Shown: positions 1 through 6,499, numbered from the stretch's first letter. The stretch is 6,499 nucleotides of DNA from Bog-756 sp037141235 (GCA_037141235.1 JBAXCY010000166.1:1-6499); one strand, 5' to 3'. Numbers and translations are program-made. Notes: generated by a model not told the origin, from the letters alone.

Positions 1-30
1 GGCCGATAGGGCCGCCTTGGCCGATAGGGC
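1..30. repeat. 18-bp-period duplication at the 5' end of the synthetase frame
   Basis: GGCCGATAGGGC occurs exactly at 1-12 and again at 19-30. The 18-bp period keeps the reading frame, giving Ala-Asp-Arg twice (ADRAALADRAD). It overlaps the region where the synthetase start must be chosen. It is either a small in-frame duplication in an N-terminal extension or non-coding leader sequence if translation begins at ATG 50. The window edge prevents seeing whether more copies lie upstream. Confidence 0.5.
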
Positions 31-2113
31 GGATGCCGCAGTGCGGGCCATGTTGGGAGCGCGTTCCATCGCCGTGGTGGGGGCCAGCGACCGGCCGGGG
101 AGCTTCGGCCAGCGACTGGTGACCGAGACACTCCGGAGTGACCCGTCCATCGCCGTCCACCTGGTCAACCCCCGGGCAGGGGTCATCGAGGGCCGGCCGG
201 TGGTACCCAGCCTGGATGTCATCGACGGACCGGTGGACCTAGTGCTGGTAGGGGTGGCCGATGCGGCGGCTTCAGGCGTGCTGCAGACCGCCGCTGATCG
301 GGGCGACCGTTCGGCCGTCGTCTACGGGAGTCTGTTCGACCCCACCGATCCGACGTCGATGGCACTGCGCCATCAGGTCGCTGGCATCGCCCAGGGGGTT
401 GGCATGGCCCTATGCGGTGCGGGGTGCATGGGGTTCGTCACTCCGGCCCGGGGGGTGCGTGCCGTGGGCTATGTGGAGCGCGAGCTGTTGCCTGTAGGCC
501 CGGTGGCTCTGATCACCCATTCCGGGTCGGTCTTTTCGGCACTGCTGCGGACTCGGCGCCAGCTGGGATTTTCTGTGGTGGTCTCGGCCGGCCAAGAGCT
601 GGTGACCGGCACGGCGGACTACCTCGGGTACGCCCTCGAGTTGGAGGAGACGAGGGTCGTCGGCCTGTTTTTGGAGACGATGCGCCAGCCCGAAGCACTG
701 CGTGCCGTTCTCGAGCAGGCGGCGGCACAGGATGTGGCCGTGGTGGCGCTCACCGTCGGGTCGAGCCAGGCCGGCGGGGCCATGGTGGCCGCCCATTCGG
801 GGGCGTTGGCCGGCGGGGACGGGGCCTGGGAAGCCCTGTTCGAAGCCACCGGTGTCCTGCGGGTGGCCGATCTGGATCAGCTGTCCGACACGCTTGAGCT
901 GTTCAGTTCGCGCCACCGGGCAGCACGGGCCAGACCAGGATCGGGACTGGCCGCCGTGCACGACTCCGGAGGAGAGCGGACCCTGGTCGTCGATGTGGCC
1001 GAGGCGATCGGGGTGTCGTTCGCCGACATCAGCGAGGCGACCGTCGGGCGTCTGGCCACCCTGCTCGACACCGGACTCCGACCCGAGAACCCCCTGGACT
1101 GCTGGGGCACCGGGGCCGACACCGAAGCGCTCTTCACCGAGGCGGTCCGGGCCATGGCGGCCGATGACAACGTGGAGGCAGTGGCCCTGAGCCTTGACTT
1201 CGTGGCCGAGTACGACGGGGACGAGTCGTATCCGCACGCCGCGCTAGCCGCCGCCGCTGGCAGCGATGTGATGGTGGCTGTCCTGTCCAATCTGGGCAGT
1301 GCCCTCGACGATGCCTCGGTGGCCCCGCTGCGGGCCGCCGGTATCCCGGTCCTCGAGGGGACTCGGAGCGGGCTGGTAGCCCTCGGTCACTACTTAGACT
1401 TTCCGGATCGGCCTCGACGACTGCCGGGTGCGCCACCCATCGACGCCGCCCGGCAGTCCCGGTGGGCGGAGCGCTTGGCTGCTGGTCCACTGAGCGCCGA
1501 CGAGTCGGTGCTGCTGCTGGCCGACTACGGCATCGCCTCGCCGGCCAGCGAGCGGTGCACGACGAGCGTCGATGCGGTGGCAGCGGCTCGTTCCATTGGG
1601 TATCCGGTAGTGCTCAAGACCGATGTGGCCGGGATTGTCCACCGGTCCGATGTCGGTGGAGTGATCCTCAGCATCGCCGACGACGTGGCACTCGATGCGG
1701 CGTACCGGGATCTGGCCGGACGGCTTGGTCCCGAGGTCGTGGTGGCCGAGGCGGTACCTGCGGGAGTCGAGTTATCGATCGGATTGGTCCGTGATCCGCA
1801 CCTGGGCCCGGTGGTGGTGATCGGGTCCGGTGGGGTCCTGGTCGAGGTGCTGAGTGATCGGGCCGTGCGGCTGCCCCCCTTGGACCGGGAGCGGGCGGTC
1901 CGTGCCGTGGCGACCCTGCGGGTGGCCGAGGTGCTGGCCGGTGTGCGCGGTGCGCCACCGGTCGATATGGACTCCGTGGCCGATGCAGTGGTGGCGGTGT
2001 CGACCTTGGCTCTCGAACTCGGGGACCGGATCGACGGGCTCGACATCAACCCACTGTCGTGTCGAGCCGATGGCTGCGTGGCGCTCGATGTCCTGGTCGA
2101 GACCCGTTCTTGA
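17..2113 (+). CDS. ADP-forming acyl-CoA synthetase (acetate-CoA ligase type, fused alpha-beta)
   Basis: The likely reaction is acyl-CoA + ADP + Pi <-> acid + CoA + ATP in the cytoplasm. Residues are numbered from TTG at 17. An N-terminal CoA-binding Rossmann domain (about 12-140) opens with SIAVVGAS at 17-24. A succinyl-CoA-ligase-like domain follows (about 150-290), with THSG at 167-170 and AAHSGALAG, whose H260 matches the phosphorylated histidine of this family. The C-terminal ATP-grasp domain (about 475-698) has K534 in YPVVLKTD, H542 in HRSDVGGV and LDINPL at 675-680. About 700 residues is normal for the fused form. The frame is open to the left edge, so the start is provisional: TTG 17 is the first candidate in the window, ATG 50 (Met12) sits nearer the usual family start, and an upstream start is possible. 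The substrate cannot be read from sequence; relatives use acetate, other short acids, or aromatic acids such as ferulate. The stop codon lies inside a 15-bp direct repeat. Confidence 0.88.
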   Translation: MADRADAAVRAMLGARSIAVVGASDRPGSFGQRLVTETLRSDPSIAVHLVNPRAGVIEGRPVVPSLDVIDGPVDLVLVGVADAAASGVLQTAADRGDRSAVVYGSLFDPTDPTSMALRHQVAGIAQGVGMALCGAGCMGFVTPARGVRAVGYVERELLPVGPVALITHSGSVFSALLRTRRQLGFSVVVSAGQELVTGTADYLGYALELEETRVVGLFLETMRQPEALRAVLEQAAAQDVAVVALTVGSSQAGGAMVAAHSGALAGGDGAWEALFEATGVLRVADLDQLSDTLELFSSRHRAARARPGSGLAAVHDSGGERTLVVDVAEAIGVSFADISEATVGRLATLLDTGLRPENPLDCWGTGADTEALFTEAVRAMAADDNVEAVALSLDFVAEYDGDESYPHAALAAAAGSDVMVAVLSNLGSALDDASVAPLRAAGIPVLEGTRSGLVALGHYLDFPDRPRRLPGAPPIDAARQSRWAERLAAGPLSADESVLLLADYGIASPASERCTTSVDAVAAARSIGYPVVLKTDVAGIVHRSDVGGVILSIADDVALDAAYRDLAGRLGPEVVVAEAVPAGVELSIGLVRDPHLGPVVVIGSGGVLVEVLSDRAVRLPPLDRERAVRAVATLRVAEVLAGVRGAPPVDMDSVADAVVAVSTLALELGDRIDGLDINPLSCRADGCVALDVLVETRS

Positions 2114-2150
2114 GCAAGCAGGCCTTGAGCAAGCATGCCTTGAGCAAGCG
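2109..2150. repeat. Three tandem copies of a 15-bp direct repeat over the synthetase stop codon
   Basis: The unit CTTGAGCAAGCAGGC occupies 2109-2123. A second copy with one change (CTTGAGCAAGCATGC) occupies 2124-2138, and a 12-base partial copy ends at 2150. The TGA stop at 2111-2113 lies in copy 1. Because the period is a multiple of three, copies 2 and 3 place further in-frame TGA codons at 2126 and 2141. Each unit contains CTTG-AG-CAAG, so short 4-bp stems could form within or between copies, but there is no T-run typical of an intrinsic terminator. Replication slippage is the simplest origin. Confidence 0.75.
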
Positions 2151-2170
2151 TCACAGGGCGTGAGTAGGGT
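2140..2170 (+). promoter_or_regulatory. Possible weak promoter before the secreted repeat/HNH gene
   Basis: TTGAGC at 2140-2145 resembles a -35 box (4 of 6 positions) and TAGGGT at 2165-2170 fits the loose TAnnnT -10 pattern, separated by 19 bases. A start site near 2177 would leave a leader of about 29 bases to ATG 2206. The match is weak, the spacer is long, and the -35 candidate falls within the third 15-bp repeat, so this is only a suggestion. Confidence 0.2.
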
Positions 2171-2205
2171 GCGCTGACCATCGAAGATCAGAGGCGGAAC
2201 AGATC

Positions 2206-3711
2206 ATGACGGAATCATCTCCGAGCCGCGCCGCACACAGCAGAACGGGCGTCACCTCGCCCGCCACGGTGCGCGCGATAGGCAGATGGATGCCCCGCTT
2301 GTTGGTGGCATCGATGGCGGCTCTGGTAGGGATCGGAGGGCTACTGGCCATCGCCAGTGCCACCGGGGCGCCCGCATCGGCCACGGCCCCCAGTTCCCAC
2401 GTGGCGGCCCACAGCGCTACGGGCTGCTCGGGCTATCTGGCGACCGGCACCGTGGTCGCCATGGTGGCCACCCGTGACGATGGTGGCTACTGGATCGCCA
2501 ATCAGGCCGGGCAGGTGGTGGCGTGCGGGGATGCCCCTGACCTTGGATCGCTCAGCGGCCCCCTGGCTCGCCCGGTGGTGGGCATGGCGGCCACGCCCAG
2601 TGGCGGCGGCTTCTACCTGGTGGCTTCTGACGGTGGGATCTTCTCCTTCGGTGACGCCCGCTTCCAGGGCTCGACCGGGGCGCTGACGCTGAACCGCCCG
2701 GTTGTCGGCATGGCCGTCGACGCCGCCACCGGTGGGTACTGGCTAGTCGCTTCTGACGGTGGGATCTTCGCCTTCGGCGCACCCTTTGCGGGCTCGACCG
2801 GCGCGCTGACGCTGAACCGCCCGGTTGTGGGCATGGCCGCCTCGCCATCGGGCACCGGGTACTGGCTGGTGGCGACCGACGGTGGGATCTTTGCCTTCGG
2901 TGTCCCGTTCCTCGGATCCATGGGAGCGGTATCGCTGAACCGACCAGTGGTGGGGATGGCAACCGACTTGGCTACCGGTGGGTACTGGCTGGTGGCTTCT
3001 GACGGAGGGATCTTCTCCTACGGCGCACCCTTTCACGGATCCACCGGAAGTATCGTGCTCAACCTGCCCATCGTGGGCATGGAGGCCAGTCCGTCGGGCG
3101 CCGGCTACCGATTCGTGGCCACTGACGGTGGAGTGTTCGCCTTCAACACCGCGTTCTACGGCTCTGCCGTGGCACCGCCCCCACCCCCGCCCGCCCCGGG
3201 TACCTCGAGTGGACTCCGTGTCGGCCCCGGGCCCCAGGCCAGCTACTCGGTCCAGCCGCAGCCTGCTGCCGGCTCGTGTCACTATCGCTATAGCGGGGTG
3301 TACCCGCTGCCTGATCCCTCCTGCACGCCCGGTTCGATCAGCCCGGCGGTCACGCAGGCCAACATCAACTCGACCATCTGCGTGTCCGGGTACACGGCCA
3401 CCGTCCGGCCCCCGTCGAACATCACCAGTGCCGAAAAGATCGGATCGGCCGCCGCCTACGGCTACACCGGCTCGTTCTCCACCGGCGAGTACGACCATCT
3501 GGTGCCGCTCGAACTCGGGGGCGATCCCAACGACCCGGCCAACCTGTGGGTCGAGCCCAACGACAGGGCTGGCGCCACGTCGGTGTACAACACCAAGGAC
3601 ACGTTGGAGAACCGGCTGAGGGTCATGGTCTGTGCTGGTCAGCTGGCCCTGGCCACGGCGCAGCAGGCCATCGCCTCGAACTGGGCGGTAGCCAACCAGA
3701 CCTACCCGTAG
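2206..3711 (+). CDS. Exported propeller-like repeat protein with C-terminal HNH-type nuclease-like domain
   Basis: This 501-residue protein appears to be exported. A basic N-terminus (R23, R27, R31) precedes a hydrophobic segment at about 32-52 and a signal-peptidase-like ASA site at 57-59. Six repeats of 41 or 42 residues follow (about 82-322), with the Met of VVGM/VVAM at 86, 127, 169, 210, 251 and 292 and a GGYWLVASDGGIFAFG core; I infer beta-propeller blades. A proline linker starts at P324. The C-terminal domain (about 358-501) carries EYDHLVPLELGG (H431), NLW (N446) and YNTKDTLENRL (N462), the pattern of an HNH/beta-beta-alpha-metal nuclease family. Cysteines at 74, 107, 358, 373, 392 and 476 could form disulfides, which fits life outside the cytoplasm. 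GAGGCGG at 2191-2197 lies 8 bases before ATG 2206 and supports this start. The substrate is unknown; it may be a surface or secreted DNase, or an inactive relative. Function is inferred from motifs only. Confidence 0.82.
   Translation: MTESSPSRAAHSRTGVTSPATVRAIGRWMPRLLVASMAALVGIGGLLAIASATGAPASATAPSSHVAAHSATGCSGYLATGTVVAMVATRDDGGYWIANQAGQVVACGDAPDLGSLSGPLARPVVGMAATPSGGGFYLVASDGGIFSFGDARFQGSTGALTLNRPVVGMAVDAATGGYWLVASDGGIFAFGAPFAGSTGALTLNRPVVGMAASPSGTGYWLVATDGGIFAFGVPFLGSMGAVSLNRPVVGMATDLATGGYWLVASDGGIFSYGAPFHGSTGSIVLNLPIVGMEASPSGAGYRFVATDGGVFAFNTAFYGSAVAPPPPPPAPGTSSGLRVGPGPQASYSVQPQPAAGSCHYRYSGVYPLPDPSCTPGSISPAVTQANINSTICVSGYTATVRPPSNITSAEKIGSAAAYGYTGSFSTGEYDHLVPLELGGDPNDPANLWVEPNDRAGATSVYNTKDTLENRLRVMVCAGQLALATAQQAIASNWAVANQTYP
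2449..3171 (+). repeat. Six 123/126-bp coding repeats (propeller-like blades)
   Basis: The DNA repeats with a period of 123 bases (126 once, where the blade is 42 residues), encoding units of the form PVVGMA-x(4-6)-GGYWLVASDGGIFAFG-x(3)-F-x-GSTGALTLN. Blades 2 and 3 are almost identical in DNA around their junctions (near 2668-2715 and 2791-2838), which suggests recent duplication or conversion. Blade 1 (from about 2449) and blade 6 (to about 3171) are the most diverged, as expected for the ends of an array. Confidence 0.8.
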
Positions 3712-3735
3712 GGGAGTGCGCGGTAGGTTCAACCC

Positions 3736-4104
3736 ATGGCCACCATCACCATCTTCCACAACCCGAACTGCTCGAGCTCGCGTGCCGCCGTCGAGATCGC
3801 CGACCAGCTCGGGGTGCCCGTCGAGATCCGTCGGTACCAACTGAAGGCCGAGCGGCCCACGGTCGACGAGTTGCTCCGCCTCATCGAGATCCTGGAGGAC
3901 GAGCCCACCGCGCTGGTCCGCCGCGATGCCAACTTCACCAAGTTCGGACTCGACGAGGCTGACGTGCAGACTCCCGAACAGGTAGCCGAGGTCTTGGCCG
4001 CACATCCCGAGATGATTCAGCGACCGGTGCTCGTCACCGATGGTGCCGCCGTCATCGGCCGACCGAAGGACCGCATCGAGCCGTTCTTGACTGCGCACCG
4101 CTGA
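3736..4104 (+). CDS. arsC: ArsC/Spx-family protein, putative arsenate reductase (glutaredoxin type)
   Basis: This 122-residue cytoplasmic protein has a thioredoxin-like fold of the ArsC/Spx family. The N-terminal strand ends in HNPNCSSSR with Cys12 at the position of the catalytic cysteine of E. coli ArsC. R62 or R63 (in LVRRDANFTKFGL), R96 (in QRPVLVTDG) and R109 (in IGRP) correspond to the oxyanion-binding arginines 60, 94 and 107 of that enzyme. A true arsenate reductase would reduce As(V) to As(III) with glutathione/glutaredoxin or an equivalent thiol. It is shorter than E. coli ArsC (141 residues) and close in size to the YfgD-like branch, whose role is poorly defined. No arsenite pump or ArsR regulator lies in the window, so arsenic resistance is not supported by context. 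It starts 24 bases after the HNH gene, with GGTAGG at 3722-3727 eight bases before the ATG, so co-transcription is likely. Confidence 0.85.
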   Translation: MATITIFHNPNCSSSRAAVEIADQLGVPVEIRRYQLKAERPTVDELLRLIEILEDEPTALVRRDANFTKFGLDEADVQTPEQVAEVLAAHPEMIQRPVLVTDGAAVIGRPKDRIEPFLTAHR

Positions 4105-4150
4105 CCAGCGCGGTCCGGGGCAGAATCTCCCCTGCACTGCTCGACCACCC

Positions 4151-4167
4151 GGAAAGAAGGTCTCGTG
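4151..4167 (+). promoter_or_regulatory. Ribosome binding site and GTG start of the GH3 gene
   Basis: A purine-rich GGAAAGAAGG at 4151-4160 lies just before GTG at 4165-4167. In this frame a TGA (the stop of the ArsC-like gene) occurs at 4102-4104, and no ATG, GTG or TTG lies between it and 4165. The start is therefore well fixed, even though it is a GTG. Confidence 0.7.
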
Positions 4168-6499
4168 TCCCGATTCGACTTGCCTGCCCTGCTAGGTGAC
4201 TTGACCCTCGAGGAGAAGTCCTCGCTCGTCTCGGGCTCCGGCTTCTGGCACACCCGGGCGATCGAACGCCTGGGCATCCCCTCGATCATGGTCACCGATG
4301 GCCCGCACGGCCTGAGGAAGCAGCCGGGTGATGGTGACCACGTGGGTCTGGGGGAGAGCGTCCCGGCTACCTGCTTTCCCACGGCCGCCGCACTCGGCTC
4401 GTCCTTCGACGTCGACCTGGTCCGCCGGGTAGGTGTGGCCATCGGTGAGGAAGCCCGGGCCCAAGGGGTAGCCGTCGTGCTCGGCCCGGGTATCAACATC
4501 AAGCGGACGCCGCTGTGTGGCCGCAACTTCGAGTACCTGTCGGAGGACCCATTGCTGTCGGGCGTACTAGGAGCCGCACTGGTCACCGGCATCCAGAGCC
4601 AAGGGGTCGGGACCTCGCTCAAGCACTTCGCCGTGAACAACCAAGAGACAGATCGGCTGCGGATCAGCGCCCAGGTGGACGAGCGGACCCTGCGGGAGAT
4701 CTACCTGGCCGGCTTCGAGCGGGTGGTGCGGACGGCGGCCCCATGGACGGTGATGTGCAGCTACAACCGCATCAACGGCGTCTACGCATCACAAGATCAC
4801 TGGCTGCTCACCGAGGTCCTGCGTGACGAGTGGGGCTTCGATGGTCTGGTCGTTTCTGACTGGGGAGCAGTGGACGATCCGGTGGCTGCCGTGTCGGCCG
4901 GCCTCGACCTCGAGATGCCTTCATCGAACGGTTCTGGACCGGAGCGGGTCCGTGCCGCAGTGGCTGCGGGTGCATTGGACGAAGAAGTCGTGGACCTGGC
5001 TATCGGTCGACTCATCGGCCTGCTGGAGCGAACCCTGCCCGGGGTAGAGGACCCAGTCGAGGTCGACTACGACGCCCACCATCGGACTGCTCGCCAGGTG
5101 GCGGCTGACTGCATCGTCCTACTCAAGAACGACGGCGCGCTCCTTCCGCTGGCAGCCGACCCAGACCGGATCGCCGTGATCGGCGAGTTCGCCCGCAGCC
5201 CTCGGTTCCAAGGGGCCGGGAGCTCCAAGGTCAACCCGACCCAGGTGGCCGACGCACTGAGCGCACTGCGCCGTCGCCTCGGTGATGGAGTCGTCGTTGA
5301 CTTCGCCCCTGGGTTCGGCGTGGACGCACCAAAAGTCGATGCAGAGGCGCTTCTAGTCGAGGCCGTAGCGATGGCCGGTGGCGCCGATACGGTCCTCGTC
5401 TTTTTGGGTCTGCCGGCCAGTTATGAGTCCGAAGGGTTCGACCGCACGCACATCGACCTGCCAGCCGAGCAGATCCGGGTGCTCGAGGCCGTCCGAGCGG
5501 TCAACGACCGGGTGGTGGTCGTGTTGTCCAACGGATCGGCGGTGGCCACCGACAGGTGGGAGACCGGGGTGGGCGCCATCGTCGAGGCGTGGCTGGGTGG
5601 ACAGGCGGGCGCCGAAGCCGTCGTCGATGTACTGATGGGGGACGTCAACCCGTCGGGACGGCTGGCAGAAACGATTCCCGTCCGGCTGGCCGACACCCCG
5701 GCCTTCGCCAACTTTCCGGGACGGGACAGCGAGGTCGTCTACGGCGAGGGGATCTTTATCGGCTACCGCCACTACGACCTGGTCGACCGGCCGGTCAGCT
5801 ACCCGTTCGGCCACGGACTGTCGTACACGACGTTCGAGTACTCGGACCTCGATGTCAGCGTCGTTGACGGTGGAGGCGCGGTTGGAGGCGCGGTTGATGA
5901 TCAGGATGGCGGTGACGACGGGGAACATGGATCAACTGGATGGCAGGGCGGCGAGCGGATCCGCGCCACCGTCACGGTGACCAACACGGGCACTCGCCCG
6001 GGCAAGGAGGTCGTGCAGCTCTACGTCGGTGCCCTCGATGCCCCCTCGCCTCGGCCACCCCGGGAACTCAAGGGGTTCGAGAAGGTCGACCTGGCGCCGG
6101 GTGAGTCCAGGGTCGTCTCCTTCGCCGTGATGACTCGCGATCTGTCGCACTGGTCCATCCGGGCCCACGGATGGGTGCAGGAGCCCGGCCGTTTCGAACT
6201 ATCCGTCGGTGCGTCCTCTCGCGATATCCGGGCATCGGCCACGACCACCATCGAAGGGGCACGACCCGCAATGCCGCTCGGTCGCAACAGCACGCTGGCT
6301 GAGTGGTTGGAGCACCCCCGTGGCCGCGAGCTCCTGATGGCCGCCCTGCGCGAATCGCCAGGAGGTGACCTCACGCCTTTGCTGGCCAGCCAGGAAACGC
6401 TGTCGATGATCGGTCCGTTTCCGTTGACCCGGCTGGCCGTGATGCTCGGGGATGCCATGGGTTCGGGATCGGTCGACGCGCTGTTGTCAGAGCTGGCGG
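4165..6499 (+). CDS. Family 3 glycoside hydrolase (beta-glucosidase type), 3' end outside window
   Basis: The frame is open from GTG 4165 to the right edge (778 residues, no stop). There is no signal peptide, so it probably works in the cytoplasm, releasing sugars from the non-reducing ends of beta-linked oligosaccharides. The N-terminal barrel (about 1-290) shows TDGPHG with D45, GRNFEYLSEDP at 119-129, KHFAVNNQE from K153, and SDWGA with D232, the expected nucleophile. The second GH3 domain (about 300-545) shows VLLKNDGALLPL and ASYESEGFDR with E421 and E423; one of these is the likely acid/base. A fibronectin-III-like domain follows (about 555-692; VTNTG, KEVVQLYV, RELKGFEKV), interrupted near its start by a Gly/Asp-rich stretch at about 568-597. 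A tail from about 693 resembles the extension of other actinobacterial GH3 enzymes, so the true stop is probably near. There is no PA14 insertion. Beta-glucosidase is favoured, but beta-xylosidase or glucanase activity cannot be excluded. Confidence 0.92.
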   Translation, partial: MSRFDLPALLGDLTLEEKSSLVSGSGFWHTRAIERLGIPSIMVTDGPHGLRKQPGDGDHVGLGESVPATCFPTAAALGSSFDVDLVRRVGVAIGEEARAQGVAVVLGPGINIKRTPLCGRNFEYLSEDPLLSGVLGAALVTGIQSQGVGTSLKHFAVNNQETDRLRISAQVDERTLREIYLAGFERVVRTAAPWTVMCSYNRINGVYASQDHWLLTEVLRDEWGFDGLVVSDWGAVDDPVAAVSAGLDLEMPSSNGSGPERVRAAVAAGALDEEVVDLAIGRLIGLLERTLPGVEDPVEVDYDAHHRTARQVAADCIVLLKNDGALLPLAADPDRIAVIGEFARSPRFQGAGSSKVNPTQVADALSALRRRLGDGVVVDFAPGFGVDAPKVDAEALLVEAVAMAGGADTVLVFLGLPASYESEGFDRTHIDLPAEQIRVLEAVRAVNDRVVVVLSNGSAVATDRWETGVGAIVEAWLGGQAGAEAVVDVLMGDVNPSGRLAETIPVRLADTPAFANFPGRDSEVVYGEGIFIGYRHYDLVDRPVSYPFGHGLSYTTFEYSDLDVSVVDGGGAVGGAVDDQDGGDDGEHGSTGWQGGERIRATVTVTNTGTRPGKEVVQLYVGALDAPSPRPPRELKGFEKVDLAPGESRVVSFAVMTRDLSHWSIRAHGWVQEPGRFELSVGASSRDIRASATTTIEGARPAMPLGRNSTLAEWLEHPRGRELLMAALRESPGGDLTPLLASQETLSMIGPFPLTRLAVMLGDAMGSGSVDALLSELA
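5872..5895. repeat. Perfect 12-bp tandem duplication inside the GH3 gene
   Basis: GGAGGCGCGGTT occurs twice back to back, at 5872-5883 and 5884-5895. It encodes Gly-Gly-Ala-Val twice at the start of a Gly/Asp-rich low-complexity stretch in the fibronectin-III-like domain. The period keeps the frame. It looks like a slippage-prone loop insertion. Confidence 0.8.

Noticed and set aside
410..1290. Several open frames of 70-275 codons on both strands inside the synthetase gene
   Set aside because: They overlap a gene with strong domain evidence, show no family motifs and are typical out-of-frame shadows in high-GC sequence.
1525..2181. A 218-codon minus-strand frame over the synthetase end
   Set aside because: It is Ser/Thr/Arg-rich with no recognisable motif, is fully antisense to the conserved ATP-grasp domain, and its upstream end lies in the 15-bp repeat array.
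2449..3171. Regular repeats considered as a CRISPR array
   Set aside because: The period is 123/126 bases, the whole stretch is one open coding frame, and the repeats encode a conserved protein motif with no unique spacers.
4087..4126. TTGACT at 4087-4092 with CAGAAT at 4121-4126 as a promoter for the GH3 gene
   Set aside because: The spacer of 28 bases is far too long for a standard promoter, and no better -10 is seen at the right distance.
4117..4132. GGGG-n8-CCCC hairpin between the ArsC-like and GH3 genes as a terminator
   Set aside because: The stem is only four pairs and no T-run follows. It may be chance in GC-rich DNA, so the GH3 gene could still be read through from upstream.
2743..4137. 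A 464-codon open frame on the minus strand
   Set aside because: It runs antisense across the repeat/HNH gene and the whole ArsC-like gene, both of which have clear family motifs. Its product is rich in Gly, Arg and Val without recognisable motifs and mirrors the coding repeats. Long antisense frames are expected in GC-rich DNA.

Overview
The window is GC-rich DNA with four genes, all on the + strand and packed with gaps of 92, 24 and 60 bases. The high GC, the GC-ending codons and above all the secreted protein built from 'VVGMA...GGYWLVASDGGIFAFG' repeats point to a high-GC actinomycete. That repeat is common in Acidimicrobiia (Ilumatobacter and relatives), so that class is my best guess. 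This placement is inference; no rRNA or other marker gene is present.

Layout: (1) The left edge to 2113 holds an ADP-forming acyl-CoA synthetase of the acetate-CoA ligase type, with CoA-binding, ligase and ATP-grasp parts fused in one chain. Its reading frame is open to the left edge, so its start is not settled. (2) 2114-2205 is a short gap with three copies of a 15-bp direct repeat, the first of which contains the stop codon of the synthetase. A weak promoter may also lie there. (3) 2206-3711 is an exported protein: signal peptide, six 41/42-residue propeller-like repeats, a proline linker, and a C-terminal HNH-type nuclease-like domain. (4) 3736-4104 is a small ArsC/Spx-family thioredoxin-fold protein with the arsenate-reductase Cys and Arg residues. 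(5) 4165 to the right edge is a family 3 glycoside hydrolase (beta-glucosidase type) with no signal peptide. It is cut off by the window, probably close to its natural end.

The genes do not form an obvious single pathway. The synthetase and the glycosidase fit general carbon metabolism: sugar release inside the cell, and interconversion of acyl-CoA and acid with ATP/ADP. The ArsC-like protein has no arsenic-resistance neighbours here. The most unusual gene is the exported repeat-plus-HNH protein, which could be a secreted or surface nuclease. I see no mobile element, CRISPR array, tRNA or rRNA, and no convincing intrinsic terminator.
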